Assembly (NCBI RefSeq): GCF_024181725.1
Contig: NZ_CP028908.1
Span: 5,259,501 to 5,323,500 of the forward strand
Length of the DNA stretch: 64,000 nucleotides
Source of the DNA: Bradyrhizobium sp. WD16
Lineage (GTDB): Bacteria > Pseudomonadota > Alphaproteobacteria > Rhizobiales > Xanthobacteraceae
Direction: 5' to 3'
Shown here: in pieces, positions 43,051-51,698 of the stretch
Numbering within the stretch: the first letter of the stretch is position 1
Layout: every line of letters begins with the position of its first letter
Notes under the pieces: model-generated
Told to the model about the DNA's origin: nothing
Databases searched by the model: none
Seen by the model: only the letters and a program-made list of their open reading frames with translations
Program-made: the position numbers and the translations under genes

Positions 43051-44256
43051 ATGACCGCTTCCGAGACCACCTCCATCACCGACCGTTCCGGACTGACGCG
43101 CTCCTTCGTCTGGCTCGCGGCGACCGCAACCGGCGTCATCGTCACCAACCTGTTCGCGCCGCAGATCCTGGTCGGGCTGATCGGTCCGGCGCTCGGCATG
43201 TCGGCCCGCCAGGCCGGCATGATCAGCACGCTGACGCTGCTCGGTTATGCGCTCGGCCTGTTCCTCCTGGTACCGCTCGCCGACCTCATCGAAAACAAGC
43301 GGCTGATCCTGCTGACGCTGGCCGGCACTGTGATCGCCGCCCTCGGCACCGCCCTGGCGCCGGACGCGAAATGGCTGCTCGCCGGAGCGCTGGTCCTCGG
43401 TGCCTCCTGCGCGGCGATTCAGATGCTGGTACCGCTGGTCGCGGCCATGGCCGATCCCGCCGAGCGCGGCCAGGTCATCGGCGAGGTCATGAGCGGCCTG
43501 ATGATCGGCATCCTGCTGTCGCGACCGCTGGCGAGCTTCATCGCCGATCTTTGGAGCTGGCGCGCGTTCTACGTCGTCTCCGCCGCCTCGGTCGCGATCT
43601 TAAGCCTTGCCTTGGGCTGGCGGCTGCCGCGGCTGCAGCCCGCCATCCGCGTCAGCTATGCCCGCCTGCTCGCATCATTCTGGACGCTGCTGCGGCAGGA
43701 ACCGGTGCTGCGCGTGCGGGCCTGGACCGCGGCGCTGGTCATGGCCGCCTTCACCGCCTTCTGGGCGGCGGTGGCATTGCGATTGTCCGCGGCTCCGTTC
43801 GAACTGGGCGCCCGCGGCATCGGCATCTTCGCGCTGGTCGGCACCGCTGGCGCGGCCGCGACGCCTCTCGCCGGCCGTCTCGGTGATCGCGGCTGGGAGC
43901 GCGCCCTGCTCTATGGCGCCCACGTCCTTATCATCCTCGCCCAGGTGCTGAGTGTCGCAGCTGCAATCGTCGGCTCGCAAGCCTGTGCGCTCGTGCTTCT
44001 CGGCCTCGGCGCGGTGCTGCTCGACGTCGGCGTCACCATCGATCAGACCATCGGCCGCCGGGCGATCAACCTGCTGCGGCCCGAGGCGAGAGGCCGGCTC
44101 AACGGACTGTTCGTCGGCCTGTTCTTCATCGGCGGCGCAATCGGCGCCGCCGCAGCAGCGGTCGCCGGGCCGATCGGTGGCTGGACGACGGTCTGCACCG
44201 CCGCGGCGAGCTTCGCCGTACTGGCGCTGGTCACCGACGCGATCACGGAACACTAA
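43051..44256 (+). CDS. MFS transporter (DHA1-type)
   Basis: A 401-residue protein with about 12 transmembrane helices. 'VIVTNLFAPQILVGLIGPAL' in helix 1, 'LVPLADLIENKRLILLTL' in the motif-A loop and 'DVGVTIDQTIGRRAINLL' in the central half match the YgaY/YybF-like DHA1 branch. ATG 43051 is preceded by a weak GAGAG. The upstream in-frame extension overlaps the divergent LysR gene and is discarded. It is probably regulated by that LysR protein; the substrate is unknown. Confidence 0.92.
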   Translation: MTASETTSITDRSGLTRSFVWLAATATGVIVTNLFAPQILVGLIGPALGMSARQAGMISTLTLLGYALGLFLLVPLADLIENKRLILLTLAGTVIAALGTALAPDAKWLLAGALVLGASCAAIQMLVPLVAAMADPAERGQVIGEVMSGLMIGILLSRPLASFIADLWSWRAFYVVSAASVAILSLALGWRLPRLQPAIRVSYARLLASFWTLLRQEPVLRVRAWTAALVMAAFTAFWAAVALRLSAAPFELGARGIGIFALVGTAGAAATPLAGRLGDRGWERALLYGAHVLIILAQVLSVAAAIVGSQACALVLLGLGAVLLDVGVTIDQTIGRRAINLLRPEARGRLNGLFVGLFFIGGAIGAAAAAVAGPIGGWTTVCTAAASFAVLALVTDAITEH

Positions 44257-44322
44257 ATCGACCCTTTCAGCCTTGGATTTGACATTCGCTTCACGAGCCC
44301 GCGTCCAGGCGGAGCGCGAATG

Positions 44323-45591
44323 TCATATCCTCCCCGAGTGTTTCAGCCGATCAAGCGCCGCGCGCCCTGCGGCCGCGCCCGTGGCAAAGCAGGCCTGCAG
44401 CAGGTAGCCCCCGGTCGGCGCCTCCCAGTCGAGCATTTCGCCGGCGACAAAGACGCCGGGCCGTTGCCGCAACATGAAACTCTCGTCGGCCTCGTCGAGG
44501 GCAACGCCGCCGGCGCTGGAAATCGCCCTCACCAGCGGCGCCGTCCCGGTCAGGCGCAGCGGCAAGCCGTCGACGAGGGCGGCAAGTTCCGGGACAGAAA
44601 GCATCGTCAGCGACCGTCCCCCGGCGAGCGATGCCTCCTGCATCAGACCGATCGCCACCGGCGACAACGACAGCACCTTGCGGAGAAAATTGGTGAGCGT
44701 CTGCTTGCCGCGGGGCGTCGACAGGCGGTTCTCGATTGCGGCAGCGTCGAGATCGGGCCGCAGTGCGATGCGCAATTCGGCGACACCGTCGCGCGCAATG
44801 ACGTCGCGCAGCGGCGCTGAAAGCGCGTAGATTCCCCCGCCCTCGACGCCGTCGCGGGTGATCACGATTTCGCCCCGGCTCTCCTGGCCGCCGGCCTTGA
44901 CCGCGATGGTCTTGAGCGGTGCGCCGGCGAAGCGCTCGGCAAACACATCCGTCCAGTCGACCCGGAAACCGCAATTGGCCGGACGCAGCGGCGCCATGAC
45001 GATGCCCCTCGCCCGCAGGATCTCGGTCCAGCCGCCGTCGGAGCCGAGCCGAGGCCAGCTCGCGCCGCCGAGCGCCAGCACGGTGGCTCCAGCATTCACC
45101 TCGACAGGCCCGTTGGGGCCGTCGAAAGCGAGCCCACCGCGATCGGTCCAACCCTGCCAGCGGTGGCGCGGCGCCAGCGTCACGCCGAGGCGATCGAGCC
45201 GGCGGAGCCAGGCGCGCAGCAGGGGCGATGCCTTGAGGGCCACCGGGAAAACCCTTCCGCTGGAGCCGACGAAAGTTGGCTGGCCCAGCGCCTCGCACCA
45301 CGCGCGCAACGCTGCAGGCGGGAATGCCTCGATCGCCGCTCGCAGCCGCGGCGCCGCCGCCCCGTAGCGGGTCATGAACAGCTCGAACGGCTCACTGTGA
45401 GTGAGATTGAGCCCGCCTCGGCCGGCCATCAGGAGTTTGCGGCCGACCGACGGCATATGGTCGTAGACCGTCACCTCGGCCCCGTTCTGGGCCAATACCT
45501 CGGCCGCCATGAGCCCGGCGGGGCCGGCGCCAATCACGGCGGCACGCAAAGGAGTCTTGGTCGCGGTCGGGGCGGCAGACAGGTCAGTCAC
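44323..45591 (-). CDS. NAD(P)/FAD-dependent oxidoreductase (HI0933/BaiN-like flavoprotein)
   Basis: A 422-residue flavoprotein. The dinucleotide-binding motif 'AAVIGAGPAGLMAAEVLAQNG' opens the protein, then 'VGRKLLMAGRGGLNLTHSE' and 'FMLRQRPGVFVAGEMLDWEAPTGGY' are family signatures. The GTG at 45591 ('VTDLSAAPTATKTPLRAAV') is chosen because no ATG lies before the FAD motif in a suitable place and the frame further upstream covers another gene. Such proteins are putative aminoacetone-oxidase-like or flavin reductases; the reaction is unknown. Confidence 0.88.
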   Translation of the reverse strand: MTDLSAAPTATKTPLRAAVIGAGPAGLMAAEVLAQNGAEVTVYDHMPSVGRKLLMAGRGGLNLTHSEPFELFMTRYGAAAPRLRAAIEAFPPAALRAWCEALGQPTFVGSSGRVFPVALKASPLLRAWLRRLDRLGVTLAPRHRWQGWTDRGGLAFDGPNGPVEVNAGATVLALGGASWPRLGSDGGWTEILRARGIVMAPLRPANCGFRVDWTDVFAERFAGAPLKTIAVKAGGQESRGEIVITRDGVEGGGIYALSAPLRDVIARDGVAELRIALRPDLDAAAIENRLSTPRGKQTLTNFLRKVLSLSPVAIGLMQEASLAGGRSLTMLSVPELAALVDGLPLRLTGTAPLVRAISSAGGVALDEADESFMLRQRPGVFVAGEMLDWEAPTGGYLLQACFATGAAAGRAALDRLKHSGRI

Positions 45592-45701
45592 GGCAACGTT
45601 ATCGACTGCCGGCACGCCGCTGCCAAGGGCTTCGTTGGTCGAAGCGCGGGAGGCGGAAAGCGAAAGCGCCCATCTTAGGAGGACGGGCGCATTGGCGCCG
45701 G

Positions 45702-45992
45702 TCAAGCCTGGTTCAAGACTTGGCCATGCAATCCTCGATGAAGAACCAGCGATCGTCGCCTCACCTCCTTGGGGCAGGCGGCCAGCTTGCCCTTGTTCTG
45801 GCTCCACCTGGCGCGCATTTCCTTGAGTTGCTCCAGCGTCAGCTTGAGGCGGGACGGCTTCGGCGCAGCAGGTGCCGGGGCCGCTGCCGACGCGGGGCGG
45901 GGCGGCGCAGCGGGTTGGGCGAACGCTGCGGAAACAAGGCCAGCCAAGGCAGCCGCGGCGGCAATGCAAAGCGCTTTGCGAAACTTCCTCAA
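45702..45992 (-). CDS. Small secreted protein, possibly frameshifted at C-terminus
   Basis: A 96-residue protein with a signal peptide ('RKALCIAAAAALAGLVSAAFAQ') and an alanine/proline-rich linker, then 'LTLEQLKEMRARWSQNKGKLAACPKEV'. In this frame the end is 'LVLHRGLHGQVLNQA'. The neighbouring frame reads 'DDRWFFIEDCMAKS' to a stop at 45713, which looks like the more natural end of this family. A small indel near 45755 may therefore have changed the C-terminus. Probably periplasmic, function unknown. Confidence 0.65.
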   Translation of the reverse strand: MRKFRKALCIAAAAALAGLVSAAFAQPAAPPRPASAAAPAPAAPKPSRLKLTLEQLKEMRARWSQNKGKLAACPKEVRRRSLVLHRGLHGQVLNQA

Positions 45993-46068
45993 ATTCCTTC
46001 AAAAACCGATGGGAATAGAAAGAAACGAAACCGCGGGGCGAAACCGCCCCGCGACCACGGATGCGCTC

Positions 46069-47724
46069 TCAGAAGATCTTCAACGCATTCTTGAAGGTGA
46101 TCCACACGCCCAAGGCGAGCGGAATGCCGACAAACGCCCAGTACACCAGCGCCGGCGCGTCCAGGCCGCCCTTGCCGATGCCGAAAGAACCCGACGGCAC
46201 CGCCGCGGCACTGGAGGCATTGGCGGCCTGCAGCCTCGAGACCTCCTCCTGGCTCATGTACCATTTTGGATCGAGCGGCTTGACGAGATAGTTGCAGATC
46301 AGGCCCGCGACCAGCATGGCACAGAGGATGTACATGGTGGTGTTGTAGAGCTGGTCGCGCGGAACGCCGGCGGCGAGCTGGGCCTCGCGGATGTAGTTCA
46401 CCACCACCGGGCCGATGATGCCGGCAGTGGACCATGCCGTCAGCAGACGGCCATGGATGGCGCCGACGAACTGGGTGCCGAAGATGTCGGCGAGATAGGC
46501 CGGCACCGTCGAGAAGCCGCCGCCGTACATCGATAGGATGATGCAGAAGGCGCTGACGAACAGCAGCTTCGAGCCCAGCGCCGCCGCGGTCGGTGCCAGC
46601 GCATAGAGCGCGATGCCGAGCAGGAAGAACGTGTAGTAGGTGTTCTTGCGGCCGATGTGATCGGACAGCGATGCCCAGAAGAAACGGCCGCCGATGTTGA
46701 ACAGCGACAACAGCCCGGTGAAGCCGGCCGCGATCGCGGCGACGGCCGCCTTCTGCTCGATGCTCAGCGCATTGAACTTGACGTCCGGCGCACCGATCAG
46801 CGAGCCCGCGAAGATCTCCTGCAGCATCGGCGAAGCCATGCCGATGACGCCGATGCCTGCCGATACGTTGAGGCAAAGCACCCACCAGATCAGCCAGAAC
46901 TGCGGCGTCTTGTGAGCGTCCCGCAGGTGCACATGATGCTGGGTGATCATCGACTTGGCGGTCGCCGGCGGCGTCCAGCCGTCGGGCCGCCAGCCGGCGG
47001 GCGGCAGGCGATAGCGGAAGGCGCCGATCATCATGAAGACGAAATAGATCGCAGCCATGGTGAGGAAAGTCTCCCACACCCCCGCCGAGGTCGGCGACTT
47101 GTAATAGGTCATCAGCATGTCGGCGAGCGGTGCGCCGATCATCGCGCCGCCGCCGAAGCCCATGATGGCCATGCCGGTCGCCATGCCGCGGCGGTCCGGG
47201 AACCACTTCACCAGGGTCGACACCGGCGAGATATAGCCGAGGCCGAGACCGACGCCCCCGATCACGCCGGAGCCGAGCCACAGGATCCAGAGCTGGTGGA
47301 CATAGATGCCGATGGCGCCGAGCACGAGACCACCGCACCAGCACAGCGCCGCGACGAAGCCGGCCCTGCGCGGTCCGACCCGCTCGAGCCAGCCGCCCCA
47401 CAGCGCCGCGGAGACGCCCAGCAGCACGAAGAACAGCGTGTACATCCAGCCGAGGCTGGCGACGCGCCAATCGCAGGTGGTGGTGAAGAGCTCCTGGACG
47501 ATGCTGATGTCCGGGCAGGTCTTGGCCGAATTGACGCCGATGGCACGCGACAGCGGCAGCCAGAATACGCTGAAGCCGTAGGCCATGCCGATGCACAGAT
47601 GAATGCAGAGCGCCGCGGGCGGCACCAACCAGCGATTGAACCCTGCCCGCGCGATGGTTCGTTCGCGATCCAGAAAGCCGACACCGGCGCCGGCAATGCT
47701 GCCAGTTCCCTCCAGAGTAGCCAT
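46069..47724 (-). CDS. OFA-family MFS transporter (oxalate/formate antiporter type)
   Basis: A 551-residue membrane protein with about 12-14 helices. 'PPAALCIHLCIGMAYGFSVFWLPLSRA', 'GYISPVSTLVKWFPDRRGMATG' and 'YGGGFSTVPAYLADIFG' are OFA-family segments. Its position directly downstream of fdsGBA-fdhD-fdsD suggests transport of formate, oxalate or a related monocarboxylate linked to formate oxidation. The long loop and C-terminal tail are hydrophilic. No oxalyl-CoA genes (frc, oxc) lie in the window. Confidence 0.9.
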   Translation of the reverse strand: MATLEGTGSIAGAGVGFLDRERTIARAGFNRWLVPPAALCIHLCIGMAYGFSVFWLPLSRAIGVNSAKTCPDISIVQELFTTTCDWRVASLGWMYTLFFVLLGVSAALWGGWLERVGPRRAGFVAALCWCGGLVLGAIGIYVHQLWILWLGSGVIGGVGLGLGYISPVSTLVKWFPDRRGMATGMAIMGFGGGAMIGAPLADMLMTYYKSPTSAGVWETFLTMAAIYFVFMMIGAFRYRLPPAGWRPDGWTPPATAKSMITQHHVHLRDAHKTPQFWLIWWVLCLNVSAGIGVIGMASPMLQEIFAGSLIGAPDVKFNALSIEQKAAVAAIAAGFTGLLSLFNIGGRFFWASLSDHIGRKNTYYTFFLLGIALYALAPTAAALGSKLLFVSAFCIILSMYGGGFSTVPAYLADIFGTQFVGAIHGRLLTAWSTAGIIGPVVVNYIREAQLAAGVPRDQLYNTTMYILCAMLVAGLICNYLVKPLDPKWYMSQEEVSRLQAANASSAAAVPSGSFGIGKGGLDAPALVYWAFVGIPLALGVWITFKNALKIF

Positions 47725-47776
47725 ATTTTTTATCTCCCCACGCGGCCGCCCTTGTTCGAACGGTCCGCCAGCCTCG

Positions 47777-48001
47777 TCAATGCGATCCTGGTTTCCTCAG
47801 CGCCGTCATGGCCTTTCGGACGATAGGGTTCAGCCCCTCCCCGCCAGCCTCCCAATGCGCCAGGATCGCGGAACGCATGCGAGGATTCCAGAATTTGTTG
47901 ATGTGCTCGGCGATGCCATGCACGGCCTTGTCGTCACCCTGGCTCCGAAAGAAGCTGCCGATCTGGTTGGCCATATAAACCAGGCGCTGGTCATGCGACA
48001 T
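47777..48001 (-). CDS. fdsD: NAD-dependent formate dehydrogenase delta subunit
   Basis: A 74-residue protein starting 'MSHDQRLVYMANQIGSFFRSQG', with 'HINKFWNPRMRSAILAHW' as the FdsD core. FdsD is a small subunit needed for activity or assembly of Fds-type formate dehydrogenase. ATG 48001 has AGGAG nine bases upstream and overlaps the end of fdhD by 11 bp. The longer frame to 48067 lacks a good ribosome site. Confidence 0.9.
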   Translation of the reverse strand: MSHDQRLVYMANQIGSFFRSQGDDKAVHGIAEHINKFWNPRMRSAILAHWEAGGEGLNPIVRKAMTALRKPGSH

Positions 48002-48812
48002 CGGAAGAAGCTCCTGTGGGAACGCGCTGGGCGTGGGTGAAGATTTCGAAGCCATCGGCACGAGCAATGGCGCACAGTGTGATGTTCGCAGCCTCCGCCA
48101 CGCGCACCGCCAAGGCGGTGGGCGCCGACACCGACACCATCACCGAGGCGCCGATCGCCGCGGTCTTCTGCACCATCTCGACGGATACGCGGCTGGTCAG
48201 CAACACGACGCCTTTGGTGCCGTCGATGCCCTGGCGCGCCAGCGCCCCAGCAAGCTTGTCGAGCGCGTTGTGACGACCGACATCCTCGCGGATCGCCATG
48301 ATGCCGGCGTCGGGAGACCAGAACGCCGCGGCATGGACCGCGCGGGTCTCGATGTTGAGCTTCTGCAGCGGCGCCAATGCCGACATGGCCGTCATGATTT
48401 GCGCTGGAAGCACGGTGATGCCGGTGCCAACCACCGCGGCCGGCCGAACCGCCTCGGCGATCGAATCAATACCGCACAGACCACAACCGGTGGGGCCGGC
48501 GATGTAGCGCCGCCGCTCGACCAGATGGCCCGCCCGGTCGGAGGCGAGCCACATCCTGATATCGATGCCGTCGCACAGTTCAACCACGTCCAGGGACTGA
48601 ATCTGGTCGCGGTGATCGATCACCCCTTCGGACAGGCTGAAGCCGACGGCGAAATCCTCCAGATCCCTCGGCGTCGCCATCATCACGGCATAACTGCCGC
48701 CTTCGTAGGACAGCGCGATCGCCGTCTCCTCGGGAATGGCGCGGTCGCCCGCGCTCAGCCCCGAGGCTTCGCGCCAGATCTGCCGGTGAGCGATAAAGAC
48801 AGGGGCGGTCAT
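47991..48812 (-). CDS. fdhD: Formate dehydrogenase accessory sulfurtransferase FdhD
   Basis: A 273-residue protein. The conserved 'GPTGCGLCGIDSIAEA' holds the C-x-x-C that carries sulfur to the molybdenum cofactor; 'EDVGRHNALDKLAG' and 'GVVLLTSRVSVEMVQKTA' are further family boxes. FdhD sulfurates the bis-MGD cofactor of formate dehydrogenase. Met 48812 (after 'SKLRSS' in the longer frame) overlaps the fdsA stop region by a few bases, so it is coupled within the operon. Confidence 0.95.
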   Translation of the reverse strand: MTAPVFIAHRQIWREASGLSAGDRAIPEETAIALSYEGGSYAVMMATPRDLEDFAVGFSLSEGVIDHRDQIQSLDVVELCDGIDIRMWLASDRAGHLVERRRYIAGPTGCGLCGIDSIAEAVRPAAVVGTGITVLPAQIMTAMSALAPLQKLNIETRAVHAAAFWSPDAGIMAIREDVGRHNALDKLAGALARQGIDGTKGVVLLTSRVSVEMVQKTAAIGASVMVSVSAPTALAVRVAEAANITLCAIARADGFEIFTHAQRVPTGASSDVA

Positions 48813-48813
48813 G

Positions 48814-51687
48814 CTACTCCGCAGCTTCGAGCGGCGCGATTCGGCGGGATTGCCGCGCCTGCTCGTCATAACTCTTTTGCCAGTCGCTCGGTCCATTCGA
48901 CGGCATCACCTGCACCGCCGTTACCTTATATTCGGGACAATTGGTCGCCCAGTCGGAATAGTCGGTGGTCACCACATTGGCCTGGGTCATTGGGTGGTGG
49001 AACGTCGTATAGACTACTCCGGGCGCGACGCGGTCGGTGATCAGGGCGCGCAGCGTGGTCTCACCCGCCCGGCTGGCGAGCCTGACCCAGTCGCCGTCGC
49101 GAATGCCGCGCTGCTCGGCGTCGTGCGGATGCATCTCGAGCCGGTCCTCGCCGTGCCAGACCACGTTGTCGGTGCGGCGCGTCTGGGCGCCGACATTGTA
49201 CTGGCTGAGGATGCGTCCGGTGGTCAGCAGCAGCGGGAAGCGCGGCCCGGTCCGCTCGTCGGTTGGGATGTATTCAGTGAGGACGAACTTGCCCTTGCCG
49301 CGAACGAAGCCGTTGATGTGCATGGTGGGGGTGCCGTCCGGCGCCGCCTCGTTGCACGGCCACTGCACCGAGCCGAGTTCCTCAAGCTTGTCGTAGGAGA
49401 CACCGGCGAAGGTCGGGATCAGCGTCGCGATCTCGTCCATGATCTGCGAGGGATCCTCATAATGCATCTCGTAGCCCATGGCCTTGGCAAAGCCGAGCGT
49501 GACCTCCCAGTCCCCCATGCCGTTCCGCGGCTCCATCACCTTGCGCACACGCTGGATCCGCCGTTCCGCATTGGTGAAGGTACCGTTCTTCTCCAGGAAG
49601 GTCGAGCCCGGCAGGAAGACGTGGGCGTAGTTGGCGGTCTCGTTCAGAAAAAGATCCTGGACGATGACGCATTCCATTGCGGCAAGACCGGCGGCCACAT
49701 GCTTGGTATCCGGGTCGGACTGCAGGATGTCCTCGCCCTGAACATAGAGCCCCTTGAAATAGCCGTCCACCGCGGCGTCGAGCATGTTGGGGATGCGTAG
49801 GCCCGGCTCGTTGTCGAGCTTGACGCCCCATAGCGCCTCGAAGCTCTCGCGCACCGCATCGACGGAGATATGGCGATAGCCCGGCAATTCATGCGGGAAC
49901 GAGCCCATGTCGCATGAGCCCTGGACGTTGTTCTGGCCGCGCAGCGGATTCACGCCAACGCCCGGGCGACCGATATTGCCGGTGGCCATGGCGAGATTGG
50001 CGATCGCCATCACCGTGGTCGAGCCCTGGCTGTGCTCGGTGACGCCGAGACCGTAATAGATCGCACCGTTGCCGCCGGTAGCGTAGAGCCGCGCGGCGCC
50101 GCGCACCAGTTGTGGATCGACACCGGTGAAGGTGGCCACCGCCTCGGGCGAATTCTGCGGCTGGGAGACGAAGGCCGCCCATTCCTCGAACTCGCTCCAG
50201 TCGCAGCGTTCGCGCACAAAGGCCTCGTTCACCAGGCCCTCGGTGACAATCACATGGGCGAGCGCGGTGAGCATCGCCACATTGGTTCCCGGCTGCAGCG
50301 CCAAGTGATAGGCCGCCTCGATATGCGGCGTGCGGACGAGATCGGTGCGGCGCGGATCGATGACGATCAGCCTGGCGCCCTTGCGCAGGCGCTGCTTGAG
50401 CCGCGAGCCGACCACCGGGTGGGCATCGGTCGGGTTGGCGCCGATCACGAGGATAACGTCGACCTGCTCGATCGAGTCGAAATCCTGGGTCCCGGCCGAG
50501 GTGCCGAAGGTCGTGGCGAGACCATAACCGGTGGGCGAGTGGCAGACCCGCGCGCAGGTGTCGACATTGTTGTTGCCGAATCCGGCCCGGATCAGCTTCT
50601 GGACCAGATAGGTTTCCTCGTTGGTGCAGCGGGACGAGGTGATGCCGCCGACCGCGTCCTTGCCGTAGGTCTTCTGAATGCGCTTGAACTGCGCCGCGGC
50701 AAAAGCGAAGGCCTCGTCCCAGCCCACCTCGCGCCAGGGCTCGGAGATCTTCTCGCGGATCATCGGCTTGAGAATGCGTTCGCGATGGGTCGCATAGCCC
50801 CAGGCAAAGCGGCCCTTGACGCAGGAATGGCCGTGATTGGCCTTGCCGTCCTTGTACGGCACCATGCGCACCAGTTCCTCGCCGCGCATCTCGGCCTTGA
50901 AGGCACAACCGACTCCGCAATAGGCGCAGGTGGTGACCACCGAGTGCTCGGGCTGACCGATCTCGATCACCGTCTTCTCGGTCAGCGTCGCGGTCGGGCA
51001 GGCCTGGACGCAGGCACCGCAGGAGACGCATTCGGAGCCGAGGAAGTCCTCGCCCATGCCCGGCGACACCCGGCTGTCGAAGCCACGGCCGGCGATGGTC
51101 AGCGCAAACGTCCCCTGCACGTCCTCGCAGGCGCGCACGCAACGCGAGCAGACGATGCACTTGGCCGGCTCATAGCTGAAATAGGGATTGGACTCGTCCT
51201 TGGGCAGCCACAACGGATTGTCGCCGACCGCCGATTGGGCGGCGACATGATTGTCGCCTGCGCCGTAGCGGACTTCGCGAAGACCGACCGCGCCCGCCAT
51301 GTCCTGCAATTCACAGTCGCCATTGGCAGCGCAGGTCAGGCAGTCGAGCGGATGGTCGGAGATGTAGAGCTCCATCACCCCCTTGCGCAGCTGCTTGAGC
51401 CGTTCGGTCTGGGTGCGGACGACGAGTCCCTCCGCCACCGGCGTCGTGCAGGAAGCCGGAGTGCCGGCACGGCCTTCGATCTCGACGAGACAGAGACGGC
51501 AAGAGCCGAAGGCGTCCAGCATGTCGGTGGCGCAGAGCTTGGGAATCTGAGTCCCCGCCTCCATCGCCGCGCGCATGATCGAGGTGCCCTCGGGCACGGT
51601 GACGTGTGCGCCATCGATGGTCAGCGTCACCAGCTTCTCGGCTTTCGCGGCCGGGGTACCGAAATCGGTTTCATCAACGAGCGGCAT
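48814..51687 (-). CDS. fdsA: NAD-dependent formate dehydrogenase alpha subunit (molybdenum)
   Basis: A 957-residue catalytic subunit. An N-terminal NuoG-like [2Fe-2S] domain has 'IPKLCATDMLDAFGSCRLC', followed by two [4Fe-4S] clusters ('CIVCSRCVRAC' and 'CVSCGACVQACP'). The molybdopterin domain has its own cluster 'CAYCGVGCAFK' and the active-site cysteine in 'CARVCHSPTGYG' (cysteine, not selenocysteine). It oxidises formate to CO2 and passes electrons through FdsB/FdsG to NAD+. It is cytosolic. All visible ligands are intact. Confidence 0.97.
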   Translation of the reverse strand: MPLVDETDFGTPAAKAEKLVTLTIDGAHVTVPEGTSIMRAAMEAGTQIPKLCATDMLDAFGSCRLCLVEIEGRAGTPASCTTPVAEGLVVRTQTERLKQLRKGVMELYISDHPLDCLTCAANGDCELQDMAGAVGLREVRYGAGDNHVAAQSAVGDNPLWLPKDESNPYFSYEPAKCIVCSRCVRACEDVQGTFALTIAGRGFDSRVSPGMGEDFLGSECVSCGACVQACPTATLTEKTVIEIGQPEHSVVTTCAYCGVGCAFKAEMRGEELVRMVPYKDGKANHGHSCVKGRFAWGYATHRERILKPMIREKISEPWREVGWDEAFAFAAAQFKRIQKTYGKDAVGGITSSRCTNEETYLVQKLIRAGFGNNNVDTCARVCHSPTGYGLATTFGTSAGTQDFDSIEQVDVILVIGANPTDAHPVVGSRLKQRLRKGARLIVIDPRRTDLVRTPHIEAAYHLALQPGTNVAMLTALAHVIVTEGLVNEAFVRERCDWSEFEEWAAFVSQPQNSPEAVATFTGVDPQLVRGAARLYATGGNGAIYYGLGVTEHSQGSTTVMAIANLAMATGNIGRPGVGVNPLRGQNNVQGSCDMGSFPHELPGYRHISVDAVRESFEALWGVKLDNEPGLRIPNMLDAAVDGYFKGLYVQGEDILQSDPDTKHVAAGLAAMECVIVQDLFLNETANYAHVFLPGSTFLEKNGTFTNAERRIQRVRKVMEPRNGMGDWEVTLGFAKAMGYEMHYEDPSQIMDEIATLIPTFAGVSYDKLEELGSVQWPCNEAAPDGTPTMHINGFVRGKGKFVLTEYIPTDERTGPRFPLLLTTGRILSQYNVGAQTRRTDNVVWHGEDRLEMHPHDAEQRGIRDGDWVRLASRAGETTLRALITDRVAPGVVYTTFHHPMTQANVVTTDYSDWATNCPEYKVTAVQVMPSNGPSDWQKSYDEQARQSRRIAPLEAAE

Positions 51688-51698
51688 TGTCGCCTCCG

